Shown piece by piece: positions 25,618 through 38,279 of a stretch of 64,000 nt of DNA. Origin of the DNA: Membranipora membranacea (taxonomy: Eukaryota; Bryozoa; Gymnolaemata; Cheilostomatida; Membraniporidae); the NCBI GenBank assembly GCA_914767715.1, contig OU612066.1, forward strand, positions 29,300,283 through 29,364,282. The letters run 5' to 3'. The notes beneath the pieces were generated by a model, which was not told the DNA's origin, ran no database searches, and saw only the letters and a list, made by a program, of their open reading frames with translations. Each line of letters opens with the position of its first letter. Position 1 is the stretch's first letter. The position numbers were made by a program, and so were the translations under genes.

Positions 25618-25746
25618 CAAGGTAGGAGTGGGCAAGCTCACCTCCTTTAGCAGCATGTGTAGTGACCAGGATTCGAACCTGCAACTCTCAGATTGAGAAG
25701 TACGAATCCTAACCACTACGAATCCTAACCACTACGCCACCCTGCC
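25618..25746 (-). mobile_element. tRNA-derived SINE with an internal duplication
   Basis: Read on the minus strand it begins GGCAGGGTGGCGTAGTGGTT (A-box) and carries GGTTCGAATCCTGGTCACTA (B-box) about 60 nt later, the RNA polymerase III promoter pair of tRNA-derived SINEs. GTAGTGGTTAGGATTC occurs twice in tandem just after the A-box. No intact cloverleaf, so not a tRNA gene. Confidence 0.75.
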
Positions 25747-26246
25747 AATCTTCAAGATCACAATTTACAGTAGACCTAATGTGCATACAAGCATTTAATG
25801 AGCTGAAATAAAACATCAATCATCATTTTTCCACGTCGCTAGTGGGAGTCAGAATCATATTAAATGTATACCATAAAGGCAATTACAAATTTTTGGAACA
25901 CTCAATCAAGTACACATGAGGAATAGAAAAAAAAAAAAAATATAACATATTTTTGGCTCAATCATAAAATCACCTATAAAAAATTCTACAAACATTCATC
26001 ATTATCAAGTGTATAAACCCGGTAAACACTGAGAGCATCCTCCAAATCACAGCTTTCACCTGGTGGTAGATGAGTTAGTTTGGGAGTGTTTGTTTAAGGT
26101 ACATTGTCATCTGCACTTTTTGCAAGTAATGCGTTGCTATGAGAAGTTTTAGGAATTGTTACTAATACAGGGTGCGCTATTGTGCGTAAAGTTTCACATG
26201 GTTCTACTAAACTGTTCCTGTGCACCTCAGCTTTAGTTGTCTGTAA

Positions 26247-29200
26247 CTATATTTCAGAAAATACTCTCAATCCTCGAGGCCCCTTGCAAGGCATTGGAGG
26301 TGTTTTGGGTACCTGTCTTTTTAAGCTATAAGTAGGTCTTTTCATGCTGGGGAAGTTGGAACCTTGTTTTTTATGCAAATCTATACCTCGCTTACTTATT
26401 TCCTGGGAAATCGATCCTAACAAATCCGATGAAGTCTGTGGTAAGTTTTCGGTAAATCTGTGTTCAGACTCTCCATCAGGTGTTTTACTCCTTGCAGTTT
26501 CTTCGGAGTCATACTGAGAGAAACTTTGGTTCACAATGCTCATTGTGGCGTACTCGTTTATCTCACAGTAGTCCAGATAAGGATCAGTTCGCTCGATCAC
26601 TTCAGAATCAATGCGCCTTCGATCACATCAGCACTTTCATCGCAATCAACGCCATCTACATTCAATAACACATCAATAAGTATAACAGAAGCAACAACTG
26701 GCTTGAGAAGATGCAGAGTTCCACCTTGAAAGCCATCTTCCCTTGATTTGAATATGAAGACTGAACTGCATGAATTTATTTTGACTAATTGTAGCAAGGA
26801 AAACGCTACATTGCAATTTTTATTTCCAAACCTTTATTTTATCAGTAAATATTCCTCGGGATTACTGGAGCCAAGTGTCTCTGAGGTAAACTGAGATACT
26901 TGACTCTTTAACCACAAATGCGTAATCACCTTATCCAAACCACAACAAATACAGATCAATGTATGATACTGGTGGCGATCTAGGATTAGACCTCTAGTCA
27001 TATTGGTTATATAAACTCATGTAAAGAGCCGCTGTAAATCAGAACTTGTTGAGGTCAATCATTGACAAGAAGTTTTTTTTTCGTTCAGTGTCAGCTTGGA
27101 TTAAGAATGAAGGGGGCTTGGCTTCTTTTTGTAATAACTCTCTTCACTGCTCCATATCTTCATGCTACTAGCTATGAGTATGACGCCGATAATATGCGAA
27201 TATGTAAACAGCCCTACCCTAAAAAACCAGGTGAGTTTTCAAGGCTGCATATTTGTAGTGTATGCCAGCCAGCGGAAGTTTGTTGTTGTACTGATATGTG
27301 TATTTGATATTTGAGAGGTCCTATTTTTTATCACTGATTCCGGCCATGAGAGATGTGTTGTAGATTTATAAACTTAGCTCAAAGTAGCCTTATCATTAGA
27401 TCAAGTGTGATGCAGTTTGCCTGTGTTGTCATTGCTCCCCTTTCACTGGTTACGCAGCAGCCAAAATGGGATCAAGAATTAGCGCCTTATCTATTGGGAT
27501 TTCCATTATTAACGCTCATGACAACAGATTGTCCCTCATATACACTAAAATTTCGAGGGAGGTAGTTTGTGAATTGTATGAGTTTCACAGATCTTAGCTA
27601 TTCGAGCTCCTCCCACATTTATAATTCTCCAGACACTGTAGAGAGAGTGTGTAAACTTTTATTAACTATATCGCTTACAGGAGTCAGAAAACATCATTAT
27701 GTCAGATAATGCTCACTGATTTTAATTATTTGAAATGTCCATCGTAGTGTATAAATTTATTCCCATTGTGTTGATCGTATAAGGTATCTTATCTAAGAGT
27801 TAAATAAGTTCTTATTTTATTTTAGACATGTTTTGGTTGGCACCAACTAAGATGACAATAAACCATTATGACTGCAGGGTAAATTGTCAAGAAAAATTCA
27901 GCTATGATGGGATACAAATATTTTCTAATCTAGCCCCAGATGACAGAAGTTGTGCCTGCTTGCTCTGCCCAGAAGACTATTTTCGTGGTGATAAACTGAA
28001 ACTGCTACTTAGCCTTATGGGATGCGTTGATTATGATAGTTTGAAACGAAGATGGTATATGGATGATCGAGTGCTCCTTGCTTATTATTGCAAGCTTGGG
28101 AGGACGACTAACTACAAGCGTTATTGGTGAATTCATTCATATTATGTGTGTCTTTTTCTTTTAAAGCCTTCAAACATAGCCTGCTCAGTTGAACATGTTA
28201 CGTTGCTACCACATTTTTATTTATTTTCAAAATGCTTTTATGATTGAAGACCAATCCAGTTACATACTTTGGTAAATAAATTGACAACCTAAAATAACTT
28301 GCTGGCAGGCCATTATTATCTGTTTATTACCAAGGTAATTTGTTTAGTTGCTTCTCAAAAGATTTCGATAAAATCAACAGTTTTTGTAAAAAGTTTCTGC
28401 GAAGATTTATAGAATCTGAGTCTCCACTCTCCACTGGTCCAACACTGCGCCCTAAGAGTTGTTTGTCCTGTTCAGTGCTTTAAATTCCTCATGAATTAAA
28501 TAGTGGAAATTTATCAAGCATTGATGCGACTATTTTGTTTAAAATTTCTGCAGCTTTTCCGAATGCAAAAATTGCAACTTGAAAATTTATTTGGCAGGTT
28601 GAAAGCATCATGCCTGGCTACTTGTACTGTGCTAATACCTGACTAAGAAATGCTCAAATTAAACAATTGACAAGGGCAGGTCTGAAAAAAATATTAAATT
28701 CACTGAAGAGTTGGTACATGACAATCATGGACAGCTGACACATTCCTTCTACTGATGCTTCTGTTGCAGTTATCATTTGACATTCAGATACTCTGATTGC
28801 TCTGACCCTAGATAACAAAATACAGCGATTTATATATCAGGTAGCATTTAGCGATTTGTAACAGCTTGCTACAGGCAGAAGTTAGTGCACCGCTGTCACA
28901 CAACCCAAACTGTAAAAGGGTGTATGGGGGTGGATTGGTGATGTTGATTGGTGATTGGTGATTGGTGATTGCTTTTGTGATAACTAGTTGAGCATTATCT
29001 CTTATTTCACATCAATTACTGAGTTCATTGTCCTTTCAGAGGCAGATAATTACAATGAACGACTCGAAAAACTATCGCTGCCCAAAGTCACCGGCTTCTT
29101 GCATTCTAACTCAAAATGTCACATTACAATCCATAACACTCAGGCATTAGAGCCAATAACAACAGGGCATGCTCTCATAAAGCTATATTTGACCAATAGG

Positions 29201-31306
29201 GCCCAATTAGGTGCAGGACTAGCCTTGTCACGCGGCCATGGGTTTTGGGTTTTTGCATTTAGGTGTGGCCTTGTAATTCTCGCTATGAATGATAAGTTGT
29301 CTTCAGGCTCTAATATACACAACTTTTAGCTTTGACTTTTTCTTTGTTCCATAGGGAAATAAATTAACTTCGTCATTTATCATGTTCAAAATAAATATAA
29401 ATAGATTGAATCCACTAAATTCTTCAGTAATAATGTGAAAACGTGGGTAGTGCAGGACATCCAAAGACAGAACACTTTTTGTGGAATATTGTTATGAGAT
29501 TTCCTGAGTTTTTTTTGCCTTCATTACAGTACAATTAACTCGATGATTAATTTTCAAGAAATAGTGATAAACGAACTTGAAAAAAAAAATTCTCAACATT
29601 CCAAGTAGCAGATCGTTGCTCACATTATGTTTATTCGACACAGATTGATCTATGCTAAAGAGATCATTTAACCACTGACACATTTTCACATACCTCACTA
29701 TAGTGCAGTACCAAATCAGTAACATTGCTATCACTGTCATAAAACCCAGAGTTGGTGCAATGATGGATATGATGGATGCAGCCGATGATATTGTTGAGTC
29801 GGTAACTGTTTCTTTATTCGCGGTTAGTAGATCTCCATTTTGAGGCCCCTGGTCTCCACCATTGTTGCGGTCAGTGCTAGCTGTAAGCAAACCAATGATT
29901 AAACAACAATGATGAATATTAAATTTGAAGCATGACCGCATTCTACTTTCATAGATTTTGAAGGTCAAAGTGTTAGAAAAAAATATTGGCAAGCAAATAT
30001 TGAGTCATACAACTAGCCATCTTGCATATTGAGGTCAGAACTTCAAATCGGCAGCCATTTCCTGTTTAAAGGGGCCATCTTGGATTTTGAAAAGGAGTGA
30101 AGTTGAAGTTTAGGATCTAATAAGATTTGGTATTGTCATAACCCCCATATGGTTTTGACGCAATTGCATGATAAGAAATGTTAATTGGCAGCAAATTACT
30201 GGCGGCCATATTGAATCTCAAGGTCACATGCTATCAAAATGAACCATGTCATAAAGTTCTGTGACGGATTACCTGATGCTAACAGGATTTTTTCTCTCAA
30301 AATATCCCCAATTAAGACAGCAAAACTTTCTTCACTAATTAGTGTAACTAACGAATGTTACATGATATCGCATGTAAAACATGCAGTCTTTTCCAAATTT
30401 CATCAAATTCTATTCAATAGTTTTTTAGTTAAATAACCTCAAAAGAAGCAGCAAGAAAACTGTGGTACCTGTATAGGGGGCAGATTGTGTTGTCGTGTTG
30501 CCTGTTTGCGCATTTGAGTTTTGAGAAACACATTCCAGCGGAGGTTCCCATTGTTGACCTGCGCAGCTGAATGTATTGACCTTGTGGCGAAGTTCGAACC
30601 CAGACAGACAAGAGGCTCCATTTTCTTGAGAGCTGACTCTCCTGAACTTTTGCATGCTCAGATGTTTAATGCTGGTATTACATGACCGTACTACAGAAGA
30701 ATCAATCAAGATTACATATTATGGAGCTTGGCTAGGTGAAAGTATATTAGATTGTATCGTACATTAGACATACAATATGAAACCAGAGGAAATATCCAAA
30801 CTCCATGATATGATACAGAATCTCAAAGGGTGGTAATGAGACATTATATTTAGGTAGTCCAACAGTCGCTTCGCAGTTGCACGATTTTTTACATTCTCAG
30901 CCATGAACATAATAAGTACAGTCGTACATACCTGAGTATTTTATGCGGATCATTTCACTATTGACATCATATCCATCTAATGTTTGATAACGGAGTGTGA
31001 TTGGCTCAGGTCCGTTAAATGTGAGTCGGCGATTTCCGTCAGAATGTTCGTTAATATATAAAGTAGGGTAATAGCTATAAACGCCAAAATTCTTAACTTT
31101 TGCAAGTGCCTCATTTAACTGATATATATCGATGGTCAGAGACCCTTCTAATGGCAAATTAATAAGTACTGCATGCATTAGATTGCTTGATGTGGCATTG
31201 TGGTTCAGCCCTGAAGTTTGATAATTGGTGATGTATCCATCTGGGTATCGGCTGACATCGTTATCATTATCGGAGCCTGACAATGCAAACAGAAACACAG
31301 GAAATA
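26247..31306 (-). CDS. CUB-like/CCP single-pass receptor with tyrosine-rich tail
   Basis: Exons joining in phase are 30932-31306, 30469-30690, 29694-29880 and, tentatively, 26247-26616. The first ends a signal-peptide-like core (FPVFLFALSG), then a ~110-residue CUB-like beta-rich region (DGYITNYQTSGLNHN, FNGPEPITLRYQTLDGYD). The second is a CCP/sushi module (VRSCNTS, NGASCLSGFEL, NTFSCAGQQWEPPLEC). The third gives a short Ser/Thr stalk and a transmembrane helix (IISIIAPTLGFMTVIAMLLI). The fourth is a tail with NEYATMSIV, SQYDSEE and a proline motif (PKTPPMPCKGPRGL). The first listed exon has a strong acceptor (TTCTTTCTTTCAG) at its 5' edge and no ATG, so an upstream exon with the start codon is missing. 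The final acceptor lacks a pyrimidine tract; only its phase and strand support joining that tail. No orthologue recognised. Confidence 0.65.
27107..28130 (+). CDS. Small secreted eight-cysteine protein, two exons
   Basis: Exon 1 (27107-27230) begins MKGAWLLFVITLFTAPYLHA, a textbook signal peptide, and ends in KQPYPKKP at a consensus donor (CCAG|GTGAGT). Exon 2 (27826-28130) follows a TTATTTTAG acceptor in phase (CCA G|AC ATG). The product is 142 residues, about 121 after cleavage, with eight cysteines: RICKQ, HYDCRVNCQEK, RSCACLLCPEDY, LMGCVDYD and YYCKLG. An even number fits four disulfides. It also has basic, Tyr-rich segments (LKRRWYMDD, TTNYKRYW) at its end. A C-x3-C and a C-x-C-x2-C cluster are visible, but I match it to no known domain. 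It lies antisense within the large intron of the CUB/CCP receptor gene if that gene's tail exon at 26.2-26.6 kb is correct. A 5' UTR acceptor (TTCGTTCAG) precedes the start. Confidence 0.7.
28931..28972 (+). repeat. Short minisatellite (GATTGGT unit)
   Basis: About four imperfect tandem copies of a GATTGGT-type heptamer at 28931-28972. No coding content. Confidence 0.7.
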
Positions 31307-32639
31307 CTGAAAGAAAGAACAATAAAGAAATGGTTTAGAATTCATTATGGTAATCTTGCACAGCAGATGATTAACCTGATGAAAGGCAAACTTAGTCAGG
31401 GAACCTATGGCTATATAGGAAATGGATACTGGCATAGCATCATCAATCTGAATGGGCAAAATAACCATCCAATAGTGAAGATTAGCTTCATGACCTTTGT
31501 TGTTCCTTGTGACCAACCTACAATAACATTTATCTGCAATTTTGATGTTAATTTCAGCCTTGACTTGGTCTTCGACCCGCAGCAGTAAATCAATATGGCC
31601 TCTGAAGTATTCCCTCTGTTCCAGGCACGTTCAATTCTCTGTATTACTAACCAGTGTTTTGTTTAAGAGACATGGACCGCTGTTCGAGCTCAGATGATTG
31701 AAAACGATAACACAGTTGTCACAGGAACCTTTAATCCGGATCTGACGAAATTATTTGTTCACCTCCTATTCGTGTAATCTTTGCTTCACAGTACCTTATT
31801 TTGTCTGAGCTCTTGCCATCACTACTGTCATCTCAACTGCAAATCCCAGCTTCATCTAAATTTATCCTCTCTTCTACTGGCAGACCTAAAATATTGCAAT
31901 GATTTGTGTGAGCATTTGGTGGCAAAGAGCTTCTTGATTAGATTCTACTGTTGGTGAACATGTTAAAATCATCAAAGGACATGTTGAATAAAGGGAATCA
32001 AAACAAGAATTGTTAGGTTTACCTAAGTTATTTAGTTTGGGCAATAATGAGGCCATGCAAAAAACAGTATAACAGATTATTATTTTTTGCATTTTTTTGC
32101 ATTTTTCAGTGCTATATAGCTGATCAGGCTTTGACAAATAAATCAGGATTATGACAAACCTTGAGCAGATAATACTCCGTACACTGCTATTATCGATGCA
32201 AAACTTTTGGCAGTCCCGACAAACAACCTGAGGTTACAACCAATGGGCTCATATTAGGTTGTATCATGAATAGAATTTACTGCTTTATGACAATATCTGT
32301 TTTCTAATGCAAACCAATTAGTCACATTGGTCACATAGCATGTTATATATTGCGATGAAAGAGGCCACTCATTAAAGGAGATTCAATTGAAAATCTGCAA
32401 TCAATGTAATTTTATAGCACAAATATTGAACAGTAGTACTTACATAACATGCATAGGTGTGGCAAAGAGCAGAAAAGAAGAGATGATTATCAGATCCAGG
32501 AGGAGGCCGACGTGTGTAAACTCCAGCCTATGAGCGTGCAGACAAATATAGAACTGACTTTGGGAGACTTAAACTTCTCGATTTGTTCCAGGATTGTATT
32601 GTAGTTAGAATAGTTCAGAACAATCCACAATGCGTAATT
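31307..32639. other. 5' flank of the CUB/CCP receptor; no exon identified
   Basis: The receptor's first exon (start codon and beginning of the signal peptide, phase 1 donor) should lie here or further right, but several ATG-to-GT candidates are equivalent and I do not choose one. ORFs at 31283-31588 (+) and 31205-31516 (-) overlap the intron boundary and have no domain. Confidence 0.35.
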
Positions 32640-33000
32640 ATCGGTAAATGGGATTCAAAAATCAGCGTTTTTTACCTGTTTCATAACAATGGTTTTTCTT
32701 GTTTTCCTTGTTCAAATCGGTGGATTATTAACATTAGTCCCACCTGTGGTAACGGGTTTGTATTTTTTTATCCCTCGAGGAGTGTATCTCGAGCTGATAA
32801 TTGCACTTTGTAATATTATTAAGTCTCAGCCTTATGCAACAAGCTAAACCCCCAGTACGGAGTGGTATAGTACACTGAATTTTTTGCCCGATTGTTGGTT
32901 TGATTGTATTCTATGTACGGAACTGACATTTGCATATCATTATGTGAAGGATAATAAATAAGTCCTAACATTTTTAAAGGTTTTCAAAAAGTATTCTGGT
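32640..33000 (+). repeat. Dispersed repeat copy B
   Basis: Uninterrupted copy of the repeat at 24560-25010. Together the two copies show that the 89 bp hairpin at 24801-24889 was added later to copy A, or lost from copy B. Confidence 0.7.
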
Positions 33001-36000
33001 CTAAATGACTCCCTTATGAATTCTCGCAAAGGACAAGTTCTAAAACCAGGTAACCATGTGAGGGGGAGGATCAGATTAGATTAAGAGGTTGGCATCGTAT
33101 CAATAAACGGGCATATTGTCTTTGGATAGTGGTATACAATTTTGTAAACGAAAATAACATCAATGAAAACACGGCAATAGAATAAAGTTCTATAATAAAT
33201 GCCCACTGGGAGTCAAAAGCCAGCAAGGACTGAGTGGTGCGGAGACGCTTATTTTAGATGGAGTAAATTAAGACAGAAATGGGTCAATACCTAGGCAACA
33301 ACAGCTATTAAAGGGATGTGAGTAACCTGACACTTGGTACATATGACCTTTCTATTTTAATCGTCATCATCTTGTTTGCTTTTTCCTACCCACTGTACTC
33401 TAGCTAGCCTCTCTACAATATTTCTCCCCACCGGCCGATCAAGAGCAGTGACTTTACAGCAATGAACTCCCTCTTCATCGTTTACAGCCTTCTAAATTTG
33501 TACCTATCCTATTTAAATCCTTTTACTTGTGATGTTTGTTTGTCTAATTTATCATTCTCTCTCTCTCTCTCTCCAGAGATGTTTCCAGATAAAAAGGTGC
33601 ACGCTACCAAAAAAAAACCTTGGATGTGGCAAACAGTAATAATGAGAACAAAAGGATTTACAACTACATGTAAATATATTTTGGGTTTGACAGTATTGTC
33701 ACCCACACTGTCTTTGTGCACCCCTTGGTTTCATTGCAGGTTGCTGCGTGCTCGCAATCACCATTGAAAACAACATTAAACAACATATAAACAAAGCGTA
33801 AGGATATATGGAGTAATATATTGAGTAAGGATATATCCTTTCTCTGTGATATCAAGATGTTCTTTATAAAATGCTATAAAAATCATCCCTTATAGGTCCA
33901 TGCATAGTCCTCAAAATACATCCAGTGATGAAACCATAGACAAAGTGTTTTGTCTATGTGTGTACCTAATATAATGTGTACCTAATGTGTTCATAACATG
34001 CAGTTTGGACACATTTACTTTTCTCTGGGTATGATTCTGTCTCCAAATGGTCATAATAATATATCAAATGGTAGGAAGGTAGGTGGTGTAATGATGATTG
34101 ATGTCTTTGTAATCCAGCACTGTACTTTACTGTAAGTTGTGATCTTGAGGACCCTCTAAGTGTTGGGGCTCCCCCCACACAGGACTGTCTATAATATCTC
34201 TAAATTAGGAATCCCAATCTATAAACTTAAGTGCGCTGCGATGGCATGTGGCTTTTTGACTAATGAATGCCATAAAATCCTTTAAATTAATAACCTATTG
34301 TACTTACCTTAATGATGTATCATATCAGATACAACCCTCCGTTTACTTTTTCTTCCCCTGCTGCTTGTGAAATCTATAAATCTATATCTTTACATTGATA
34401 ACATCTATAAATCTATATCTTTACTTGCATCTATCTATAAGCCTACAAGCCTATAAGCTAAGAAATGGTCATCTATAATCTATACTATAAGTAAGGGGGG
34501 GGGCACAGTGTTTACCAGGTTATATTATTTTTTCTTAGTGATTTATGATATAATTAAGCTGAAGACAATTCTAATCTTTTGTTTAGTGATTAATTACAAC
34601 AAAACAATGTTAATCTTTTGGCCTTTATATTTACACTTTTATTGCAACAACCATCATCCTGCATCAACCGTCATCCTGCTTGACATTCACCTGATAGTTC
34701 AATGATTACGTAGATGAACAAAACTGGCATTCCCTGCTAACACAAAATAGTCTTAGAATATCATCATGGCTTACCTCAATCAAGAATTCCTACTTTGAGT
34801 GCCTCCATTGCTGATATATTCAGTTTTTTGTTACGTTGACTGACGTAATCATTGGTTTCACAATCAGGTGTTTATGGTCTGTGGTTTGGTGGTATGCTTA
34901 GGTGTGAATAAGGACACTAATATCTTTGTCCCGTACGGTCAGGAATGACATTATACTGTAACGAGTAATTTTTTTGTATTGCCTACTAGGTCTAGTTATC
35001 AGAAAACCAGTATATTCAGTGAGTGTTTATCGCTTTCTATTTTTTCACATAACGTTATTCTCTGATGTACTCATATCTTGTATCGATAGAGGATCTAAAT
35101 GAAGTCATATAGTGACTATGTGGGCGGGTTGATGGCTTGCAGTTGGGATGGCCGACATCACCTACCTGCCGATCACCTAGATAATTAATTGATTCACTAC
35201 AATCTGAAACCATATCCATCTTGGAGTATGTATGAAAAAAAAGTGAGCTGATAATCAAGGTTACAGGTTGCCCAATGTGGACGTGAGGCTAAGGGACCGC
35301 ATGACTTGTCAAAGGAATATATCAGATGTTCTTTTTCATCGTTGATGGAAGAAGGAATGCCATGTTTATAGAACAATTATGACTCCGCTGCAGGCAATGC
35401 GATCTTTTTTTACAAAGGTAAGAAAAATTAGAAAACAGCATAATTCCAATATTTCTGAAGTTTGCAATTTTTGTTAGGTCTCTGGTTCGACGCTTCTATA
35501 AACACATAAATACTCTTATATATATATTTGTAATTATGTTTAGGAGTGGTATTCAAGTATGAAGATATATTGGATGTTATATTCCCTCAAACTAGCCTGT
35601 TTTCAAGATGTGAGGTTTTGATCGATTAAGTCACCCCAAAAGAAACGTTGTGGACCAAAGCCAAGGTTGGATCTTTAAACGTAGGTAGGTTACAGAATAT
35701 TGATTGGATTGCATGTGAATTGTGGAATAAATGTATTACTAATTTCAACTGCGATATGATATAATTTCAATCATCATAGTTTCTGAAAAATTTATAACCA
35801 CTATAAAAAAAACCCATAAAACAAACTACTGGGAAACAGCCGAGAAAAAATTTCTTCTTAAAAGGTAGAAACTGATGTATATGTTCAGTCTAATATTGCT
35901 CATGTATAGGTGTCTCAATTGAATAATAATGTTATTTTATTTGTTTATCACATTTACAGAATGCTTCAGAATCAATATCATCTTTTGATGTTGAAAAGCA

Positions 36001-36474
36001 TGACACCGACATCTCTACACGCAACGGCCATCTTTTCTCCTGATATAGCTATGTCATGAAGATATCCTTTCTTCTCTATACAGTCTCCTAGTTTTTCATG
36101 AGTGATTTCTTTTATCAGTTTGCCTAGCAAAGGGACAAACACTCATTAACAAAAATCATGATTTCTGTCCTGAATGTGATGAAGGGATCACAAACTCTGG
36201 CACTTACTGTTGTGGTTCTGTCAAGATATTATTGGGAATAATCCCTGCTCTTGAATTGAAAGTTTTGTTTCACATTTATTGATCAAGATTTCAATTAATT
36301 TACATAACTTCTGCTGGATTCAAGGTGGTTACTGCACATTATGTAGATGACAGTTTCACTTTGCCTGGCTCAGTGGTAGTGCAATTCTATTATTCTTATT
36401 GGAGCAGTTGATATATGGAGTTTACAGACAAGAAGGGGGAAATTTAATTCACACGAATGAAGGTGGACAATTAT
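33001..36474. other. Gene-poor region with simple repeats
   Basis: I found no supported exon. It contains a CT microsatellite at 33558-33573, a CATCTATAAATCTATATCTT unit repeated twice at about 34369-34426, a G8 run at 34496-34503 and a TATA run near 35517. Small ORFs on both strands lack motifs. Confidence 0.4.
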
Positions 36475-37153
36475 TTAAAGGGATAATACACTTCTGATCT
36501 CTGTTTGGCAGCCAATGGAGCACAGAAAAATGTATGTACATACATAAACTCCTTATTTGTAATTCAAAACCCCTTGTTCTGCTCAAATGTGCATTCTAAA
36601 TTGTAGTTGTGCATCTCCAACAAGAAATAAGACAACTAACAGAATTGCTTGTGATCTGAAAAAAGCTGATTATGTGAGCAGTTGTGTGCTCCTACCTCTT
36701 GGTTGGTGTTTCAATTGTACAGATACTCATAGTGCGCATGTGCAATAATAATCTGACCTTTGGACTTTAGCTTGTTATTTTCTAACAGCCCAGCTTTACA
36801 CTTTTATTATCATATCCGGTTATGGTAGTAAAAGTGTTAAGCTGGGCTGCTAGAAGATAACAAGCTAAAGTCCAAAGGTCATCATTATTGCACATGCGCA
36901 CTCTGAGTATCTGTACAATTGAAACACCAACCAAGAGGTAGGAGCACACGACACAAAATCAGCTTTTTTCAGATCACAAGCAATTCTGTTAGTTGTCTTA
37001 TTTCTTGTTGGAGATGCACAACTACGATTTAGAATGCACATTTGAGCAGAACAAGGGGTTTTGAATTACAAATAAGGAGTTTATGTATGTACATACATTT
37101 TTCTGTGCTCCATTGGCTGCCAAACAGAGATCAAAAGTGTATTATCCCTTTAA
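36475..37153. mobile_element. 679 bp foldback/MITE, arms ~335 bp, TTAA target
   Basis: The left arm 36475-36814 and right arm 36821-37153 are reverse complements along nearly their whole length, leaving a loop of only a few bases (TCCGGT at 36815-36820). Ends are TTAAAGGGATAATACACTT and AAGTGTATTATCCCTTTAA, so TTAA (or TTTAAA) flanks both sides, as for piggyBac-type or other TTAA-specific elements. The arms differ by a few substitutions and one 5-nt indel, so the insertion is fairly young. No ORF. A transcript across it would form a ~335 bp hairpin. Confidence 0.88.
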
Positions 37154-38279
37154 ACATTAGATATTGCCCCCTTGCCCAGGTACCATTAATTTGAATTTTG
37201 CATTTCCGATGACATAAATAACATCACAGCAGCAGTTAATTAAGCTTATACATAGCCAGTGTTTTGGCTCTGATTGGATGGAGTGAATCAGTCAGAGCCA
37301 ACACACGTTGGCATGCTTGTACAGTACAGACAACTCTACACCCATCATAACCGTTGAACCAGCGCACTACTGAGACAAATTCTTATGCTATCAATAATTT
37401 TATCGGAGATAGCTGTGAGCTTTCCCACTTCTCATATTTTGCACATGTACAGCAGTACTTCACTGCCTGATTTTAACATCCTTTTTTCGCTTTTGTTTTT
37501 TAAATGGATAAGTTATCACCAAAATGACTGCACTGTTATGAAATGTACTTATTTCTAAATAGTGCGGTCAGCCTATCCTCTTTTTGGGTATGGTGAGATG
37601 GTGCACTAGGTTGGTACTGGGGTGACACAGGAGCCATGGGTTTGAGTCCCATCAAAAAGCACTTTATGTTTGATGATTCCAGTCCAGTCACCCATACTTG
37701 CCAAGTATCCCTATTTAGATTTCCACACCCACTTCTGCCCACTTACCACTTTGTGTAATTCTAACTATTTCCTCATGATTTGAGAGAAAACAGCCCTATC
37801 GCAAATTTTTAGTAACTATCCAAGCACTTGTTGATGTGTTAAACCTCAGTTTGATATTTTAGTACTACTACAAAGTAAATACAAACATGAAGTTATTGGG
37901 TATCAAATATGCGTTTTTAGTCTTTCCTAGTGGCTAGAAACATTCTCAGAGCATCAGCAGCTAGGGCTCCATCCCAGAACCCATTGGGGGCTCACACCGC
38001 CTGCAAACCCCAAGATGGATCGTAAGGGTGCTTCACACCGTCAAAGCACAGCGGTGCGTTGTAGAATCGCTGTAAATTGAAATCTCCCACATTTGAATTT
38101 AGATTACTTGGCAAGTATGCAGTCACCCTTGAATTATCTGCTCCAGATTTGATTTGGCTTTCGACAAGAGTGGATGTGTCTATTCATGCTCTCTCAACTA
38201 CTGCTATAATACTATAACAGTTATTATTGATACACACTGTACTGTTCAGAAAATCACCTAACTGTTGGCAACAATTTTG
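37154..38279. other. Spacer with a tRNA-derived SINE remnant
   Basis: At 37570-37670 (+) there is an A-box-like GAGATGGTGCACTAGGTTGG and a B-box-like GGGTTTGAGTCCCATC, a tRNA-derived SINE head without an intact cloverleaf. Otherwise no gene is supported. Confidence 0.5.

Noticed and set aside
25618-25746. tRNA gene
   Set aside because: Duplicated A-box flank and no closed cloverleaf; classed as a SINE.
28988-29329. 113-codon plus ORF downstream of the eight-Cys gene
   Set aside because: No domain, no signal peptide, no in-phase link to the preceding exon, whose own stop at 28130 is clear.
31205-31588. ORFs around the first visible CUB/CCP exon, including an apparent start at 31322
   Set aside because: The apparent start is TTG, and a strong acceptor (CTTTCTTTCAG) precedes TATTTCC, so the exon begins at 31306 by splicing.
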